The notes beneath the pieces were generated by a model that was not told where the DNA came from, did not search any database, and saw only the letters and a program-made list of their open reading frames with translations. Positions 12,401-27,400 of a DNA stretch of 64,000 nucleotides are shown here, piece by piece. Position numbers and translations under genes: made by a program. Each line of letters opens with the position of its first letter. The first letter of the stretch is position 1. The stretch spans positions 2,865,356-2,929,355 of the forward strand of contig NC_052018.1 of the NCBI RefSeq assembly GCF_015832195.1. The letters run 5' to 3'. The stretch is from Motacilla alba alba (Eukaryota > Chordata > Aves > Passeriformes > Motacillidae).

Positions 12401-15400
12401 GAACAGGAGATGGGATTTAACAACCCAGAGTCTTTTATTCTGGGCTTATGATGTCCAAGCTTCCCTATCCTTCACAGCACTACAGGACCTTCCTAGAGTG
12501 GAGAAGCTGATAAGTGGTACAGGAATTACTGAAGAGCTCCATCACCAGAAAGTCTCAAGGCCTTGCAGCAGATGCAAAGGAGGCACACAAAAAATATCAG
12601 GAATATCTTGGATTTGTTTGAAGTTTGGGAGCCCAGTTACCTTTCTGAAGCAGATCCTTTAATTGGTAGCTTGTGGGGGTTTTGGTTTGTTGTTTTTTTT
12701 TTTTCTCTTGTATGAACAGAGGACTCGGAACAAAGTATTTTGAAGAGCCAGCACTGCAATGGTCAGAGTTTTATTGTTTAAATTTCAGCTGCAGAATTTC
12801 TTTCATGGCATAAAAAGGCAACAGCCAATGGTGAAATAAAATGCAGAGAATAGATTTAATGATTTTACTAACACAGACATAACCAAAAGGCAGCAGTATG
12901 ATAGCAGATAACAAAAATTAGAATTCTCTGAGAAGCTGTTTCCTCTCCTTCTGCATATCAGACGAATACTTCTTGCAATCCATTTTGCTGCTGTCAGGTA
13001 TATACAATGAGAGGAAAAGTCAACTAAATCAAGTCTGATCACTTCAAGCTTATCCTATGATACTCAGAAATCCATTTTCACAGAATATTTCAGATTGTAA
13101 AGCACTTAAGGTTGTTGGGTTTCACAACTTATAACAGCTTATAAATATTTTCACCCCATTTTTACATTCAGGCCAAGTGGTATCAAAATGCTCAGGCCCC
13201 CCAAACCCCAATTTTTTTTGATGTCCTGCAATTAATATTTTTCTTACAGAGTCTCATTTTTACATCCATGGCAATACCAAGTTCTTTGGGAGAAAACCAC
13301 ACTGCCCTATTTGAGCAAAAGATTTTTTTGCAATCAGAAACAGCCTCTTTAAAACAAAATCCCCAAATACATTAAAAAAAAAAAAAAAAAAACAACCACC
13401 AAACTGTGAAAGAGCATACACAGTTCAAAGCCTAAACTTGTGCAGCCAACAGGAACAAAGGTAATCACTGTTCCTTGGAAAATTCCTCCAGTGCTCCAAG
13501 GCATTCCAGGCGTAGTTGGCGGTTACTTAGTTTCTACTGACAAAACTAATTTTTGCCAGCTCATTCAAAATAATTTAAAAAAAAAAAAAGTCCCAAACCA
13601 AGAACTCGGGCTGAGCAGCAACTTTGTGGGTTTGGGGTATTTTGTACTTGGAGCTAAATTTTCTGTATTGTTGGTACAATAATCAGCTTAGTCCTGACCA
13701 CATTCAAGCGGTGCATGGATCCCATAAAGCTGATGTTATGACAAGGGGATTACAACTTTATCCTTTTGTTTGTAAATACTCAGATGTCAGGATCCTATTG
13801 TGCTCTAGAGAATGTTTGGTGAACAGCCAGTCCCCAAACTTCCAATTACTATTGTGAATTACAGTATTTTTTAATCAAGTGGGCTATAGCTACCTTTTTA
13901 TAGCCATGAGAGGGAGAGAAAATGCCTCCTTAGGATGTGGCAGCTTTTTAATTCCTCCAGGAGATCCCAAATGGAAAATGATGGCAGGTGGAGCAGCATG
14001 TACAAGAAAATATACAATATATGGTAATCTTGTTCTACAACATCAACAAATTCAGCATTCACATCCAGGATAACCTTCAGCCAAGCCACTGGCACACAGG
14101 ATTAATCCCAGAATGATCTCCTGGGCACTATGGAAGGGAAAAGATTGGAACTAAAAGGAATTTGATCCTTGAAAGGGTGTTTCAAGAACTCTCTCAGGTC
14201 CACCAAGACTGGGTTTTCCACCCTTGGTAGATCACCCAGCTGTATCACCCAATCCATAAACGCATCAGAGTCTCCACCTTACAGCAGTTTGAGTTTCTGT
14301 TTTCCTTGAAAACACAAATACATCAACCAGAATCATTTGGAAAGAGTGGATTTTTCCATGGACTCCGCAATATTTACACAAGTACCTAAATATAAATGCG
14401 TGCACCCAAAATTCTTTGAAGAAAGAAGAATCCCAGAACAATTTGGGTTGGAAGGGACCTTAAAGCTCATCCAGTTCCACCCCCTGCCATGGGCAGGGAC
14501 ACCTTCCACTATCCCAGGTTGCTCCAAGCCCTGTCCAGCCTGGCCTTGGACACTTCCAGGGATCCAGGGGCAGCCACAGCTTCTCTGGGCACCCTGTGCC
14601 ACAGCTTCACCACCCTCACAGGGAACAATTTCTCTCTAAAATCTCCTTCAGCCCCCCTCTGCTTCAAACAAAGAAGAGAAAAAGAGAAAAAAAAAAGACA
14701 TTTGCAGGAGTTCAAAGGGGTCTACCACCAAGGAGGCTCCAGAGCAGCCCACAAGCTCTTCACCCTCACAATAATCAATCATTCCACATTAAGAAAATTA
14801 CTGTAAGGACTCATTAACTCAGGGAAACAAATGCCTCACCAAGAGCATTCTGAAAATTTTGGTAATGTTTTCTATGTCCTTTAAATAGGCAATAACTCCC
14901 TCCAAGTACAAATGTGTAGAAGAGGTGTCTCTGAGTACCTGCTCATTCCCCATCTACTCTCGTACTGAATGACCGACACCATGAGGCAGCTCTGTACTCA
15001 TAACACTTGACAGTCAACATTTTTTGACATCCCCAAAGAACTTTCAGTCATTTATCTCACAACTGTCCAGGCAATTTGTGTTAGATAATCACCAATGCAA
15101 CTTGGGAAACACCTTCCAGCCCTGAGGCCTAAGTAAGAAGTTAAATTGCTTCCTTCACTTTCTTTTTTGGTTCCACCGGTCTGCCTTGTCCTCCAGTGGA
15201 GAGGAGGACTTTCCCCCTTCCTCTCTTTGGAATTGGTTCTCCAACTTCTTTACCACATCCACCAGGCATTAAGCAAGTAGGAAATGTCTGAAGTGGCAGC
15301 AGTTCAAAAGGGAACATTGCTGTGGCTACATTTTGTAAAGAAATCAATCTTAATAGTGTGGTTGGTGCATGCACAGGGCATTTACGAGATTGGGAATTTT

Positions 15401-18400
15401 ACTGGGTACAGCAGCCTGTCACTTTCTGAATCTTGATGCAATTTCAGCACCATTGAATCACCAGCTGATGAAGAGGATGCATGCACAGTGCCACACTCTG
15501 TACCTCAGGGTCATTTTTGGTGCCTCCAGAACCAGATGCCTGCTAAGCAGAGAATTATTTTCATGTGGTAAAGTCTATTCACGGCCTGTTTTGAATCCAG
15601 CTCCAATTGAGGGATTCAAGCAGTATTTAAAATACAAACAAACTGGAAACCACAAATGATGTTTTATCTAATGGATGGTGGATGAGGAAGAGGGAGAAGA
15701 TCAGAGCTGTAGGCAAGAAAGGTTGGTCATTAGCATAAAAAAGTGATTTGTCTTGGCTCCACCATTCAGTAACCCTGAAATTCCTCACTTCAGCACATCC
15801 ACGTTCCATGATCACAGTGATAACCCAGAGGCTGTTACAAGATCTGGGTGCTCTCAACCCAAACCCTCCATCAGCATCCAAGGAGCCTGGGAGGTGAAAG
15901 AACAGCACAACTCATCTGAACCATTCTGCAAACGAGAATAGCAGCTTGTCAAGGCACTGGCATCCCCAAAAAAGCACTACAACAAAAGCCTGACCTGTAT
16001 TAGAAGCCTCAAACATTCAGCTAGAGTAAAATTAGTGTTTATATGTTTCAAAAAAGAATGATGTCATGCTGCCTTTTGCTCTTCCCAAGAGCACAGACTC
16101 TGTACCCTCCCTGATCAAAGCTTTCAATGCTGTCTATATTCCTCCAACCCATTTAAGACAACCTGACTGACAGCTTGGAGATAAGGAATCAGGTAGCAAT
16201 CAATATCCTTATCACCAGCCCTGGAGAGATCTAATAGATGCAGAGATGTGGTGCTTAGGGACACGTTTCAATGGTGGGCTTGGCAGTGCTGGGCTAATGG
16301 TAGGACTCCATGATTTTAAAGGTCTTTTCCAACCTAAACAATTCTAAAATTCCATTATTTCAATTTCTTTCCAATATCCCATCTAACTCCAGAAGTCTTA
16401 CCACAGGATTACCCGGCATGAGGAAATAAATACAAACTTAGTCCCAAAGAAAGCAAGAAAGGACTGCTTTCCTGGGTAACATTTTTGAATCAAGCTCTCT
16501 TCTGGCTGACCTAGAAAAGCAATCCTTATCCTCAGTGTACCACTGCAATCAGCTGGTTTTCCTTCCCAGCACAAGGATGAGAAATAAGCTATAATTGACC
16601 TGTTTGCTGAAAAGCAAAGGCAAAATACAGCATATTATGAAAATTACAGGCAAGCCTTCACCATGACAGCTCGGCTCCCATGTCCTGTATCTGCCCTGCT
16701 AATGGCTCCAGACTGCTGAAAAAAAAAAAGTCACAGTGCTCTAGGCAGAATTAAATATTTGCTTAAACCCAGAATTGCATTGAAGTGAACAGATCTACAT
16801 TGAGAACTTGTTCTGCAGACAAAAAATAACATCTTTGGAGTGAGAAGGAAAGAGAGACCCCTTCATTATTTGGTGGGAAAAGCCTAATTATTTCTTCCTA
16901 AACAGGTGTTGCTGATTCACTGTAGCATTCCTCTGCACCCTGAATTTCCCAAATGCATCTTTTGGCCACATGATGAACCTACCCATCTGCTTTGGCTATT
17001 TTTCTCCCTCCCACCTCAGCAAATGGCTGTGGTCATTTTTAAGTGTAAGAAATGTTTTGTGAACTAGTCTTGAGTCAACACACTACAGAACTATTTCAAA
17101 GCACTGCAGTTCTTTCATGCCCATTGTGTTCCAACTTCAAACTCTCATTTGGGCAATCACATGAAGAATCTAATTAGGAAGATAATTTTGAATATGCTTT
17201 TATTCCTTACTTCTCGCTCCAATGACAGTTATTCTTGTGTACAAAAAATTCTTTCACTAAACACTCGTACCAACACCCAGCACCCAAAAAACCAATGTGG
17301 CAGCTGCTGAAGGGTTTGATCATTACTGCTGTGCTGCTGATTTATTCATGCTGGGGAAATCAGGAGTCAGGAACAGGCATTAGCAGAGGAGTGTGACTGG
17401 TGGGACCAAGTGCAGGAGCTACAACATCAAGAGTGCAAAACCATCTGGCCCCAAATTAATTCAGGAGTTAGCTGGAAAAGGCACTGAAACTGGGCTTGGT
17501 GAAGCTACACATCATTTTTGGCTGACAAACATTCTTCCAGAGACTATGGCCTGCAGGGCTGTAGGGAGCAATCAGGGATTAAGTTATCATTTCATGCTCT
17601 GGCAGCAGATATTTAACAAGGTGAAACATGCACCGTGCACCATCACTTATCCCTTTCAGCCAAGTAAATTGTGTCAGACTAAATCCCACCGTGCACTTTC
17701 CTGCCAACCAATCTCCCGGGCCTGGATCCTGGCCAGAGACTCGCTGGCTTTTACCAACCCTCCTGCTGTCCCAGGACAGGCAGGGAAGTGATAGAAGGAG
17801 GATGCAACTCCCACCTTGGGGAGACTGCTCCTGGTGCTCCAGGATTAGATTAGGCTTCTAAAAAGTGCAAACACGAGTCCTCTGGTCTATCACTGACTTT
17901 TATCACATTATTTCTGCAGTGCTTGAAGTGAAGAAGGGATGCAGGGCCTTTAGCCACGGCATGAGAACTTAAACTCTGCAGGATTTTCCAAGGGAATTCA
18001 GGTAAAACCCAGGAGCTCTGGCAGCAAATCTTTCCCCAGCAGCCTCAAAGCTCCTACAAGACAAGGTCAGAGTTGCTGCTGAAAGTGCCACAGCTGTAAA
18101 CCAGATTTCCTCCTGCCTCACTCTTATCCCTAATTACTTCTAAGAGCTTCCCACAAGCAACACCATGGATTCGCTTCCTGTGCTGCTCTTATTCCCAGAG
18201 CTGGTTATCTCCCCAGCATGCCTTCTTCTTTTGAAATCCTTTTCAACACCTCTCCCTCAAACAAAAAAAAGCACCCCAAAAGGAGACTTAAACCCTTCCA
18301 CAACACTGTTTCTGGAGCAAAAGCTGTTTATGGTTGCAGATACTTTTTTAAAAAGTCCTTTTGAGGACATTACACATGTGCTGGGTTACATTCAGTTCAG

Positions 18401-21400
18401 GCCAATTAAAAGTTCATTGTATGGTCAAGTGTTCTGTGCTGCACAAATGCGGCTCTGTGGCTCTTTAGTACCTTCCCTTCACTCAGACAATATAAAGGGG
18501 CTGAAAATAGGGAAAACAGCAGACAGAACAGGGATTCACAGAGCTGGATAACAAGAAATTATGCCCCAGGGCTGTGAGTCTCATGTAGTCACTCAGAAAA
18601 GAATTTCAGGATGGTCTGGAAGGGACTTTTTAAAGGTCATCTCATTCAACTCTGCAGGGACACCTCCCACCATCTCAGGCTGCTACAAGCTCCATCCAGC
18701 CTGGCCTTGGACATTTCCAGGGATCCAGAGACAGCCACAGCTTCTCTGGGCACCCTGTGCCAGGGCCTCACCACCGCTTTTCAAAACCCTCTTAGATCTA
18801 ATCTAAAATAACTTTGCTCCAACTGCAGGACAGATCTAATGTTGTAAATTCAATGGTCCAAAACATCTACAATGCCCATCCTGGATGAAGACAACAGTTG
18901 TTTGGCTTTTCTGAACGTCACCATAATAAAGTGGTTTTATAGGAAGTCCTAGTGATCAGAGCAATCCATCACTAAAACTTGGGACTCCTGTGCTGATTCC
19001 CACTGCCATGAGTGATTAATACAAAACAGATACTTGGGCATTGAGGAAAATATCAAAATATATCCATTCTCATCACTGACCATGTGCTACAGCCCTGCAA
19101 AAACACTGTCACCAGCAAATTCTGTCAAAAACAATTTAATTAAAGAGAGAAAACCCCCAATAACTGAGAAAAAAAAAATCTCATTTCCTTGTAGGAGTCT
19201 GAGGAATTTCTTGTTAGTAATTCTAAATTCTTCACTTAAATGTGGAATTGTAGAATCATAAAGGTTAGAGAAGACCTTCAAGAGCATCAAGTCCAGCTGT
19301 CAACCAGCAGTACCACCCTGGTCACCACTAAACCATGTCCCCAAGTGCCACATCCAGACTTTTTGGAACACTTCCAGGGATGGTGATTCCACCACTGTCC
19401 TGGGCAGCATGTTCCAATACTTGACAACCCTTTCCACAAAGAATTTTTTCCTAATGTCTAATCTAAACCTCTCCTGGCACAATCTGAGGCCATTTCCTCT
19501 CATCCTGTCACTTGTTACCTGGGAGGAGAGACTGACCCCCACCTCACTACAACCTCCTGTCAGGGAGTTGTGCACTCTTGCAACCTTTAATCTAATCTAC
19601 CATCACTACAATACCACAATTATAGCAAATTTTGTATCATTTCTTTATGAGGGAAATACAGCCTGTGTTCCACACCAGTTCTGCTCATTTGGGGCACAAC
19701 ACTCAGCAGAAAGTTGAAATTCTAGACGTGTAAAAACCTAAAACAAGACCAAAAAATCAACTCCACCCAACATCTGAACTAATGTTTACCTCCTCACACT
19801 GTTCTTTCATTCCACAGTAGCCACCAGCACCAGACACTTGCTGGCAGCTGATTTCACTTAAAACTTGTCTTTTCCTTTTCCAAGGATCTATTTGGAAGAC
19901 GAATTCTCGTACGTGCCATGTGGAAAAGAGTTTCATATTTTGTGGTCTCGGTGATTAAACAGTGTGATAGTTCACATACACAGTAAAGGAGCCATTAATT
20001 TCCCTGGGGGAAAAAAAAAAAGAAGAAACACCTAAAGGTGATACCAAATAAACTTGTCAGCTCCTGATGCCAAGTTTGCATTGCAAAGAAGTTATTTTTA
20101 GCCTGCAAGTGTGGGCTACACAGCAAGCTGCTGGTATTCATAAACAGGGATGGGATGTGAGGCTTTCATGTGCACTGAACAGAACCAAAGGATGTTTCCT
20201 GTTGAATTCTAACTTTGAACTCCCAGGCTGCCTGCTGCTCTTCTCTTCTGGCTGAAAAATATCTTGCTTTTAGATGCAACTTGTAGCCTGCATGACTGTA
20301 CTTCATATGGGACAGCACATGCAAAAGCACTTTACGTGACACTATCATGATTTAGCACTAAGCACAGCAGTTCCCTAAAATAAGAATAAAAGCAGATGTC
20401 TACTTGTATCTTGAGAAGCTCTTTTAATTATTTTCAACACACATATCACCAAGAAATGCATCATTTTTGCTAACGCTGAATGATATTTGGAGATGAGATA
20501 TGTGCTCAACAATGCCTTCTGCTCATCCTGAATTACACAGAGCAGCTATGAGTATCTATGTTGATGAACAGGCAGATAATGGAATTTTATCAGATAAACA
20601 GGACTGACTTACTCTCAATCTGAAGCAACTGCTCTTATAATCACCCATATTTTATTCTTCTAAATCCAAAAGACATCAGACCATTTTAAGAAGGTGGAAG
20701 CCAAATCCTAAATTGACCATTAAAGATTATACATCTAATGCTCAGCACACACCTTTTCATACAGAACGACAAAACAAGAATCATTAAATAAATTATTCCT
20801 CTAAAACCGTCCTGCTGGATTCCCTGGTGGCTGCATTGCTCAGAGTCACAAAGCAGCTTCCAACAATCTGCAAAAACCCAACAATCCCACTTGGAACATA
20901 ACATGGAATTTGAAGGTCAGCTCCTCTCTCCCCTCCTTTCCGTTTGTACCATTACCATAAAAAAAAATGTTTTCTAACAACAGTTCCTTGTTACAATTCT
21001 TTGCCCACTTAGATCAAATAAACTCAACCATCTTCATTTCCACAGGGACGCTTCCCTTGCTGTAACTCCCCCAAACAGTTCCTTACAAAACAAAACCTAC
21101 CCACACATACAAGTTGCTAAAGAAAACATTATCTTAAATGGCCAGCCTCTGTTTTAGTAGGGGCAGGGGTGGGAATGGAAAGGAGGACTCCTGTCAGAGA
21201 GGGAAGAAAGTTACTATGTGAAAACTGACCACAAGTCTGATTAAAAATAAACTACAGAGTATTTGTGGATTAGCTGTTCTACAAAGCTCACACTTTGTCC
21301 AGCACTACAAACCATCATTTAGTCATAAAAGCAGTAAGTGAGAGAAAAAATAATAACCCCCAAACTAGTAACTTCACCAAGAAGTTTGCTGTACACCAGC

Positions 21401-24400
21401 AGCTAGAAGAGATTTAAAGAGACAAACTGCAAGTATGCTGCACCAGGGAGGGAAAACACAGACATGTACCCAGTATTTCCTCTCTAAAGGGAGAGGGTGA
21501 AAATCAACAGCCAAAATTATCTCGGAGAGTCACCAGCCTGGTGTGCTCATCTGGAGCACAGGGCTGAGATCAGGGAGATGAGCAGGCACCAGGGTAAAAT
21601 CAAATCAGTCTGAACAGCCACACACACTTTCCTTTTCCACATTCCTTCCTCTTGCTGGTTGTCTCACACAGCCCGTGGCTGGAGCCACAGTGAGACAGAA
21701 GTTTTCTGGCTGTTACACCATCTACAAATGTTTTTCAGCTTTTCCCCCTCCACTTAATAAAACCGTCACAATTTTCAAAAGAGCCTGTGAGGCCAAAACG
21801 AACAAATCTGCATTTAAAGACAGCGGACCTTCTTCTGCAGAGCCTTTAGTGACAGTGCAGGACATCCATGCCCCCCTCCCACAGCCAGCCCTAAAAACAT
21901 GGGTTGGAACCCACTCCTTTAGACAGACCAGACTATCATCCTCCTCCTCCTCCTCCTCCTGCTGCTGCCAACAGAAACAAGAAAGGCAAAGTCCTTATTT
22001 TGCAGGCAGGTTGGGAGACTATCCAAGGTCAGCTGCCCTAGGATGATGCCTGTGTTGCAAAAAAATAGTTGGTTAACAGTTGTTTTCCCCAAAACATAGC
22101 CCTGAAAGTGGTGGGTAAAAGAAGTGGCTTTCCCTCAGCATTTTTTTTTTCAAAGGGAAAGGACTTTGACAAAAAGAAAAGAAACTTATCATGGCTAAAA
22201 TGAGTATCAGGCTTTCAGATAAAAACCTGCGACACTGTAAGAACTAAACACGAGAACTGACACAGTACAGGAGAGGAAAAAAAAGCTAAGGGATTTTGAT
22301 GTAAAGTTCAGATCACATGTTCCAGCTGAGCGAGTTCCTCAAAAATCAGCCTTCAGGACAGCCTTGCTGACCTTGGCTACTCCTTTTGGTTCTCCTTGAA
22401 CACAGGCTTGGTTTTAACATATGATATCAGCTAATTTATCCACTTTTGATGTTACTAAACAGGTTGGCTTTTAGCTGGGTGCATTTTTTTTGTTTGTTTA
22501 ATCACCTCTGATTATGAGCATCAAATTCTCAGCCACGTAAACACAATTATTTAGCAAAGCTCATATAAAAGACATTGGCATTCCTAAGCAGCAACATCCT
22601 AAGGAATTACCCATTTTTCTACTGCATTCTGTTCTCTGTAATATTAAACGCATGTCTACCATATTCAGTAGTGAGATACGAATTTCTACAACCATTACAG
22701 GTGACCTATTGTATAAAATTAACTTCAGAGACTGTCAAGTTATTTGACCGCATTTAAAAGAGACAAGCTCCAAGAAATAGGAAGTTTATATGGATTTCAC
22801 ACCACACATTTCTAGTGTTTCTGCCTCTAAATGTCATGAAGTTATTTACAGGCAGAAAGAACACTCTAAAATCAAAGTATTCAGATATATACAGCAGAAA
22901 AAATACAGGTTTTAGGAAAGACAGTCTGGTACCTTTGTCACCTTGACAGTATCCCTTTAACCTCATTATTGTTCTGCAGCCAGGATAACAAAATAGACAA
23001 GATGTCTAATTACCATAATTTGTCCACTCTGGCTTATAAAACCCTTAAATGCTCATTCATGCAGCTGATTGAATGAGTCTGTCCAAGCATAACAACAAAC
23101 ACAGAGAAGATGCTGGATACTCAGTTTGGTCACTTGACGCCACAGGAAAACAGGACACCGAAAATTCCTCTCTACAGGTACTGCAGGAACAGGCACTGCC
23201 CTTGTTCGAATTGCCCACGCTCTTGGAATGTGCAATCCAGGATTTCCTAACTAGCTCCCATAAAAATAAAGCCATACAGAAATTTAAGGTGCTATTTTAA
23301 GCACAGGGTGAAGACAGGATGTTGAATGATGGACTGTCACTGCAGCCTCATCACAGCCAATTTCTTTGCTTAATTAATCAGTAGCAGCTTGTAGGAGCTA
23401 TCACTACTCCATGTTTAGGATGAGCAGAGGGGTTTATCCTTGGGGACAACCTGCCCTAGCCCTGGTTCAGGGCTGGACTGAGGGGTGACAGCAAAGCACT
23501 GCTGGTCACAGTGTCCAGGAAATCAATCTCCAGGGAATAAAGCACTTTGTACAAGTGGCACAATTATAAATCAAAGGGGTGGAAGAGCAACTTCTGTGCT
23601 GTTTTTTCCCTCCTCCCCCAGTACAATCCATAAATCAGTATTCATGCAAGACTGGAGCAGCACTGGGATGCAGCCTCACCTGACTGCCCAGGCACCCAAG
23701 GCCACCTGGTTTTGGGTAGAACTGAAACCAAAAGGACACAGGGTTTTGTAAACTCTCAAGAATCAGAGCTGGAATAAATTTCAACACTTGGCCCACACAG
23801 AAGAGCTTCAGAATATCTTTGTGTTAAAAGCAAATACCTGACAAAAACCCTTCCTTGCATACATCTGCTTCCTTACACCTCTGTTTTTACCCTTGAACTT
23901 CAATTTTCCCATCAGGAATTTAATGACCGAATGCTCCCAGGGGGAAGAGTTGGGTTGTGCAATTCCAAACAGGCAAGTTTCCATTTATTGTTTCACAGAA
24001 TAAGAGGGAAATCCAGCCTCTCCAAGTACAACACAGCATTTCAAACATTGCATTTGCCTTCCAGAGTTGAAAGGGAATGAAATGTGCTTAAAACATGACT
24101 TGCAAAAAGAAAGGAAGAGAAAATATGTTACAGGCATAAAGCTGCATTGTAAGAGGCTGCTTGAAAGGCTGCCAGTTCTGCAATTCCCCACAGCTCCTTT
24201 GTAACCCATGCACATTACAAACATCAGGAATACCTACTATGATTTTTATTTTTAAGCTGAAGTGGGTCCTGATACCAAGAGAGTGATTTTTAAACTCTCA
24301 AGCTCTTTTGTTAGACTTTCAAAGGGTCCTGGCTTGTGTCAAGTCCAGGGCTCCTTTCAGAAATCAGGCAGAGGACTTGGCCTGCCTAAAAATCACTGAG

Positions 24401-27400
24401 CAAACCCAAAAGAAATTACCAGGGGGAAAAAAAAAATCATATCTCTCAATATCCTCCCCTATTTATTCTTCTCCAATGGAACTGCTTTTTTAAGTTCAAC
24501 TGCTAAATGTAATTTTTTCCAATATGAAAACCTTTCAAATGACACAGCCATTAATGGGAAACAACCCTTTGTTAGAAAGAAAACCATGGACAAGTACACA
24601 CATAAACATCCCTGCACTTGATGCAAATAAAATTAAACAAAATAACCCTGCTTAGTTTAACTAATGAGCCCAGAGATCTATCAATTACCAATACACAGTG
24701 AAGCAGACAGTATTTCAAGCCCAGTGAATTTATTGGCTTAATGTTCTTAAACATATCTTATCAAACTACCACAGCACGATATTTTAAAAATATCTACATT
24801 TAAATGTTATAAACCTTAGATCAGGCTGGCTTTGGGTTCTTGAATGCATCTGCCCAGTGATTCAAAAGACATTAACTCAGCTACCTGTGCCATCAACATA
24901 CACTAGATGATTGAGAAACAGATGGAATCAATGTGAAGCTTTCCTTTATTGTTTTATTTTTTGAACAAAATAAAAGAATCCCAAGTCTGTTGATGCCTCC
25001 TGCATTGTTCCCACTGCATGGATATGACCAAGGAGAACACTAAGTTATCCAAGGCTGTGTTGGCAGCAGAGCCTGAGCTCAGTTTTTCTCATCCCCCGTC
25101 CCTGCTCCGTGTTTTATTGCCACTCATGCCAACCTAAGGAAGAGAATTTCATAGCACAAATCATTTGGTCCAGCACTGAAGGCCTTCAGAAAGAAGGGAA
25201 GAGGAAGGAGATGGTATTTCCTAAGGCCCAAAACCAAAGTATTGCCCTGCTTTGTCCCAGATCATTCCTCCCTTCTGCCACATTAACCGAGGTTTCACGG
25301 AGTTGCTCCTGCCAAGGCAACCAGAACCCTGCAGAACCCAAAGGGGCTCCAGGAGAGCTGGAGAGGGACTTGGGACAAGACATGGAGGGACAGGACACAG
25401 AGAATGGCTTCCCAGTGCCAGAGGGCAGGGATGGATGGGATATTGGGACAGAATTGTTCCCTGTGAAGGTGGGGAGGCCCCAGCCCAGAGCAGCTGTTGC
25501 TGCCCCTCGATCCCTGGAAATGTCCAAGGCCAGGCTGGATGGGGCTTAAATCAGCCTGGGATAGTGGAAGGTGTCCCTGCCCATGGCAGGGGGTGGGACT
25601 GGATGAGCTTTAAAGTCCCATCCAACCCACACCACAACCATGCACCACACTAAGTCTGCCCATCATATCCTCTCAATATTCAGAAATATTAAAGCTGGAA
25701 AGAGAAGTTCCACAGCCAACCTCACCTTGCAAACACCAGCTCCACAATTACATTCAGCCATCACTGCTCCCTTCTGAAACTTATCCTCTTTCCTGCCAAC
25801 AAGAACTCATTGTTACCTGTCACATCCAGTTCCAGTAGTTTATAACCTTTCCATTAAGAATGGTACAGATAAATTCCCAATTTGTAGTTTTCTAGTTTTA
25901 GGCTTTCATACATTTGGTCTTGATGCCACCTTTCCCTTGTCACAACACAGGTTTCCAAGGTGATGGTGGCACTTTGTATCAAGCACTGAGGTCCTCTGGT
26001 ACCTCCAGCACATGAAATACTTCACTATTTATGATCCCTCAGCCTCTAAAACCTGTGGTGTGAAGGTATACTTCAGCAAAACAAAGTAATTTCAGTAATG
26101 TGACAAATACATGCTGACAGAACGTATCTTACACACAAAATACAACATTTTATCTTCAGTCCTATCCTGAGGTGTCTTACAAACCTTTCCATGAGACCTC
26201 CTTATAAAGAATTAAGAAACAAGGGATAAGCAGCTAGAGCTATTCCATACTCCCAGCTTACAGACTATGTGGTTTATATAATGGGAATGGATCTTTTACT
26301 GAATTATTTCAATAAAATCACAGAATGAAAAATGCCACGGCAAAGAGCAGACACACAAGGCTACAGCATGGAAAATGGCCTTATTTTCACAGAACAACTA
26401 CTGCAAAAAATTTTAAAAGCACCTAATTTTCAACTACCAAAGGGCAGAAATAAAAATTCTGGTTTGGTTTTTTTTTTTTTTCTTTTGCTTTAGCTAAATG
26501 GAAAACATAAATCTATCAACAGGCATTTCAGGTTTCTGTCAAGGAAAACGCTACACTAATGCTCCACCTAAAGAGGGATCCCCACATGAGAACAGCACAG
26601 ATCCTCAACCAAAATCTCCATGGCATCAGAAGTCTTGAGTGCCAGGAGATGAGCAGACAGTATCAGTAAACAAGGTAGGGACAGAAGGTAGAATAGGGAA
26701 TAATTAATCACGCAGATTATTAGAAAACAGCTGTCATTTCAAACAACTCAATTGGCCCCCATTTACCTGGTAGGGTTTGGAGTTAGAATGAGCAGTGTTG
26801 AACCAGCATCACTTTTGTTGCTGACACCACAAAGACTTATCAGCAGTAAATCTTTCACTGCGATAAACAGTTTCAGATGATCAACAATATTTCCATCTTC
26901 ATCAGATCCTAAACCACTGCTAATTAAAAACCTGATGAAAGGGAATAGGCTATTTTGAAGCAGTGATTCATCAGATAAACATGATACTCATTGGTGGTTC
27001 CGTGTGCAAGGTCTACCTTTAACTATCAGGAATAAAAAGTTATAGCATGTAGAAACATTTTTAAAAATCAACACAAAAAAAACCCCTCATTTCAATCCAC
27101 CCTGTCCAATTCCCTAAGAATATGGAATGATTAGTTTAATTTCCCACTGCACAGAAGGATCATACACACTGAAAAACTCTTGGACAAGGCAACAAACCTT
27201 GATTCCTAATAAAGGCACTTTTAAAAATAAAGACTTTGAGCCATGGAAAGTGAGTGTTTACAGGAAGGAACCTGCTCTGCCTGGATCATTGCTGTGAAAC
27301 AAAGAGACTTTGAAGTTCTCTGTGGCTGCATTGTTTCAGTTGATAAATGGCAAGGTAAACCTTGCAGGGGGTTAAAACAAAACTCCAGCACTGGCAGCTC

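Noticed and set aside
15141..15374. Minus-strand frame ending in a Lys-rich PKKKVKEA segment, considered as a processed pseudogene
   Set aside because: I could not match it to any protein family, and there is no poly-A tail or target duplication.
17393..17791. 132-codon plus-strand open frame in intron 2
   Set aside because: No recognisable domain, antisense to the gene, and no start or splice context that I trust.
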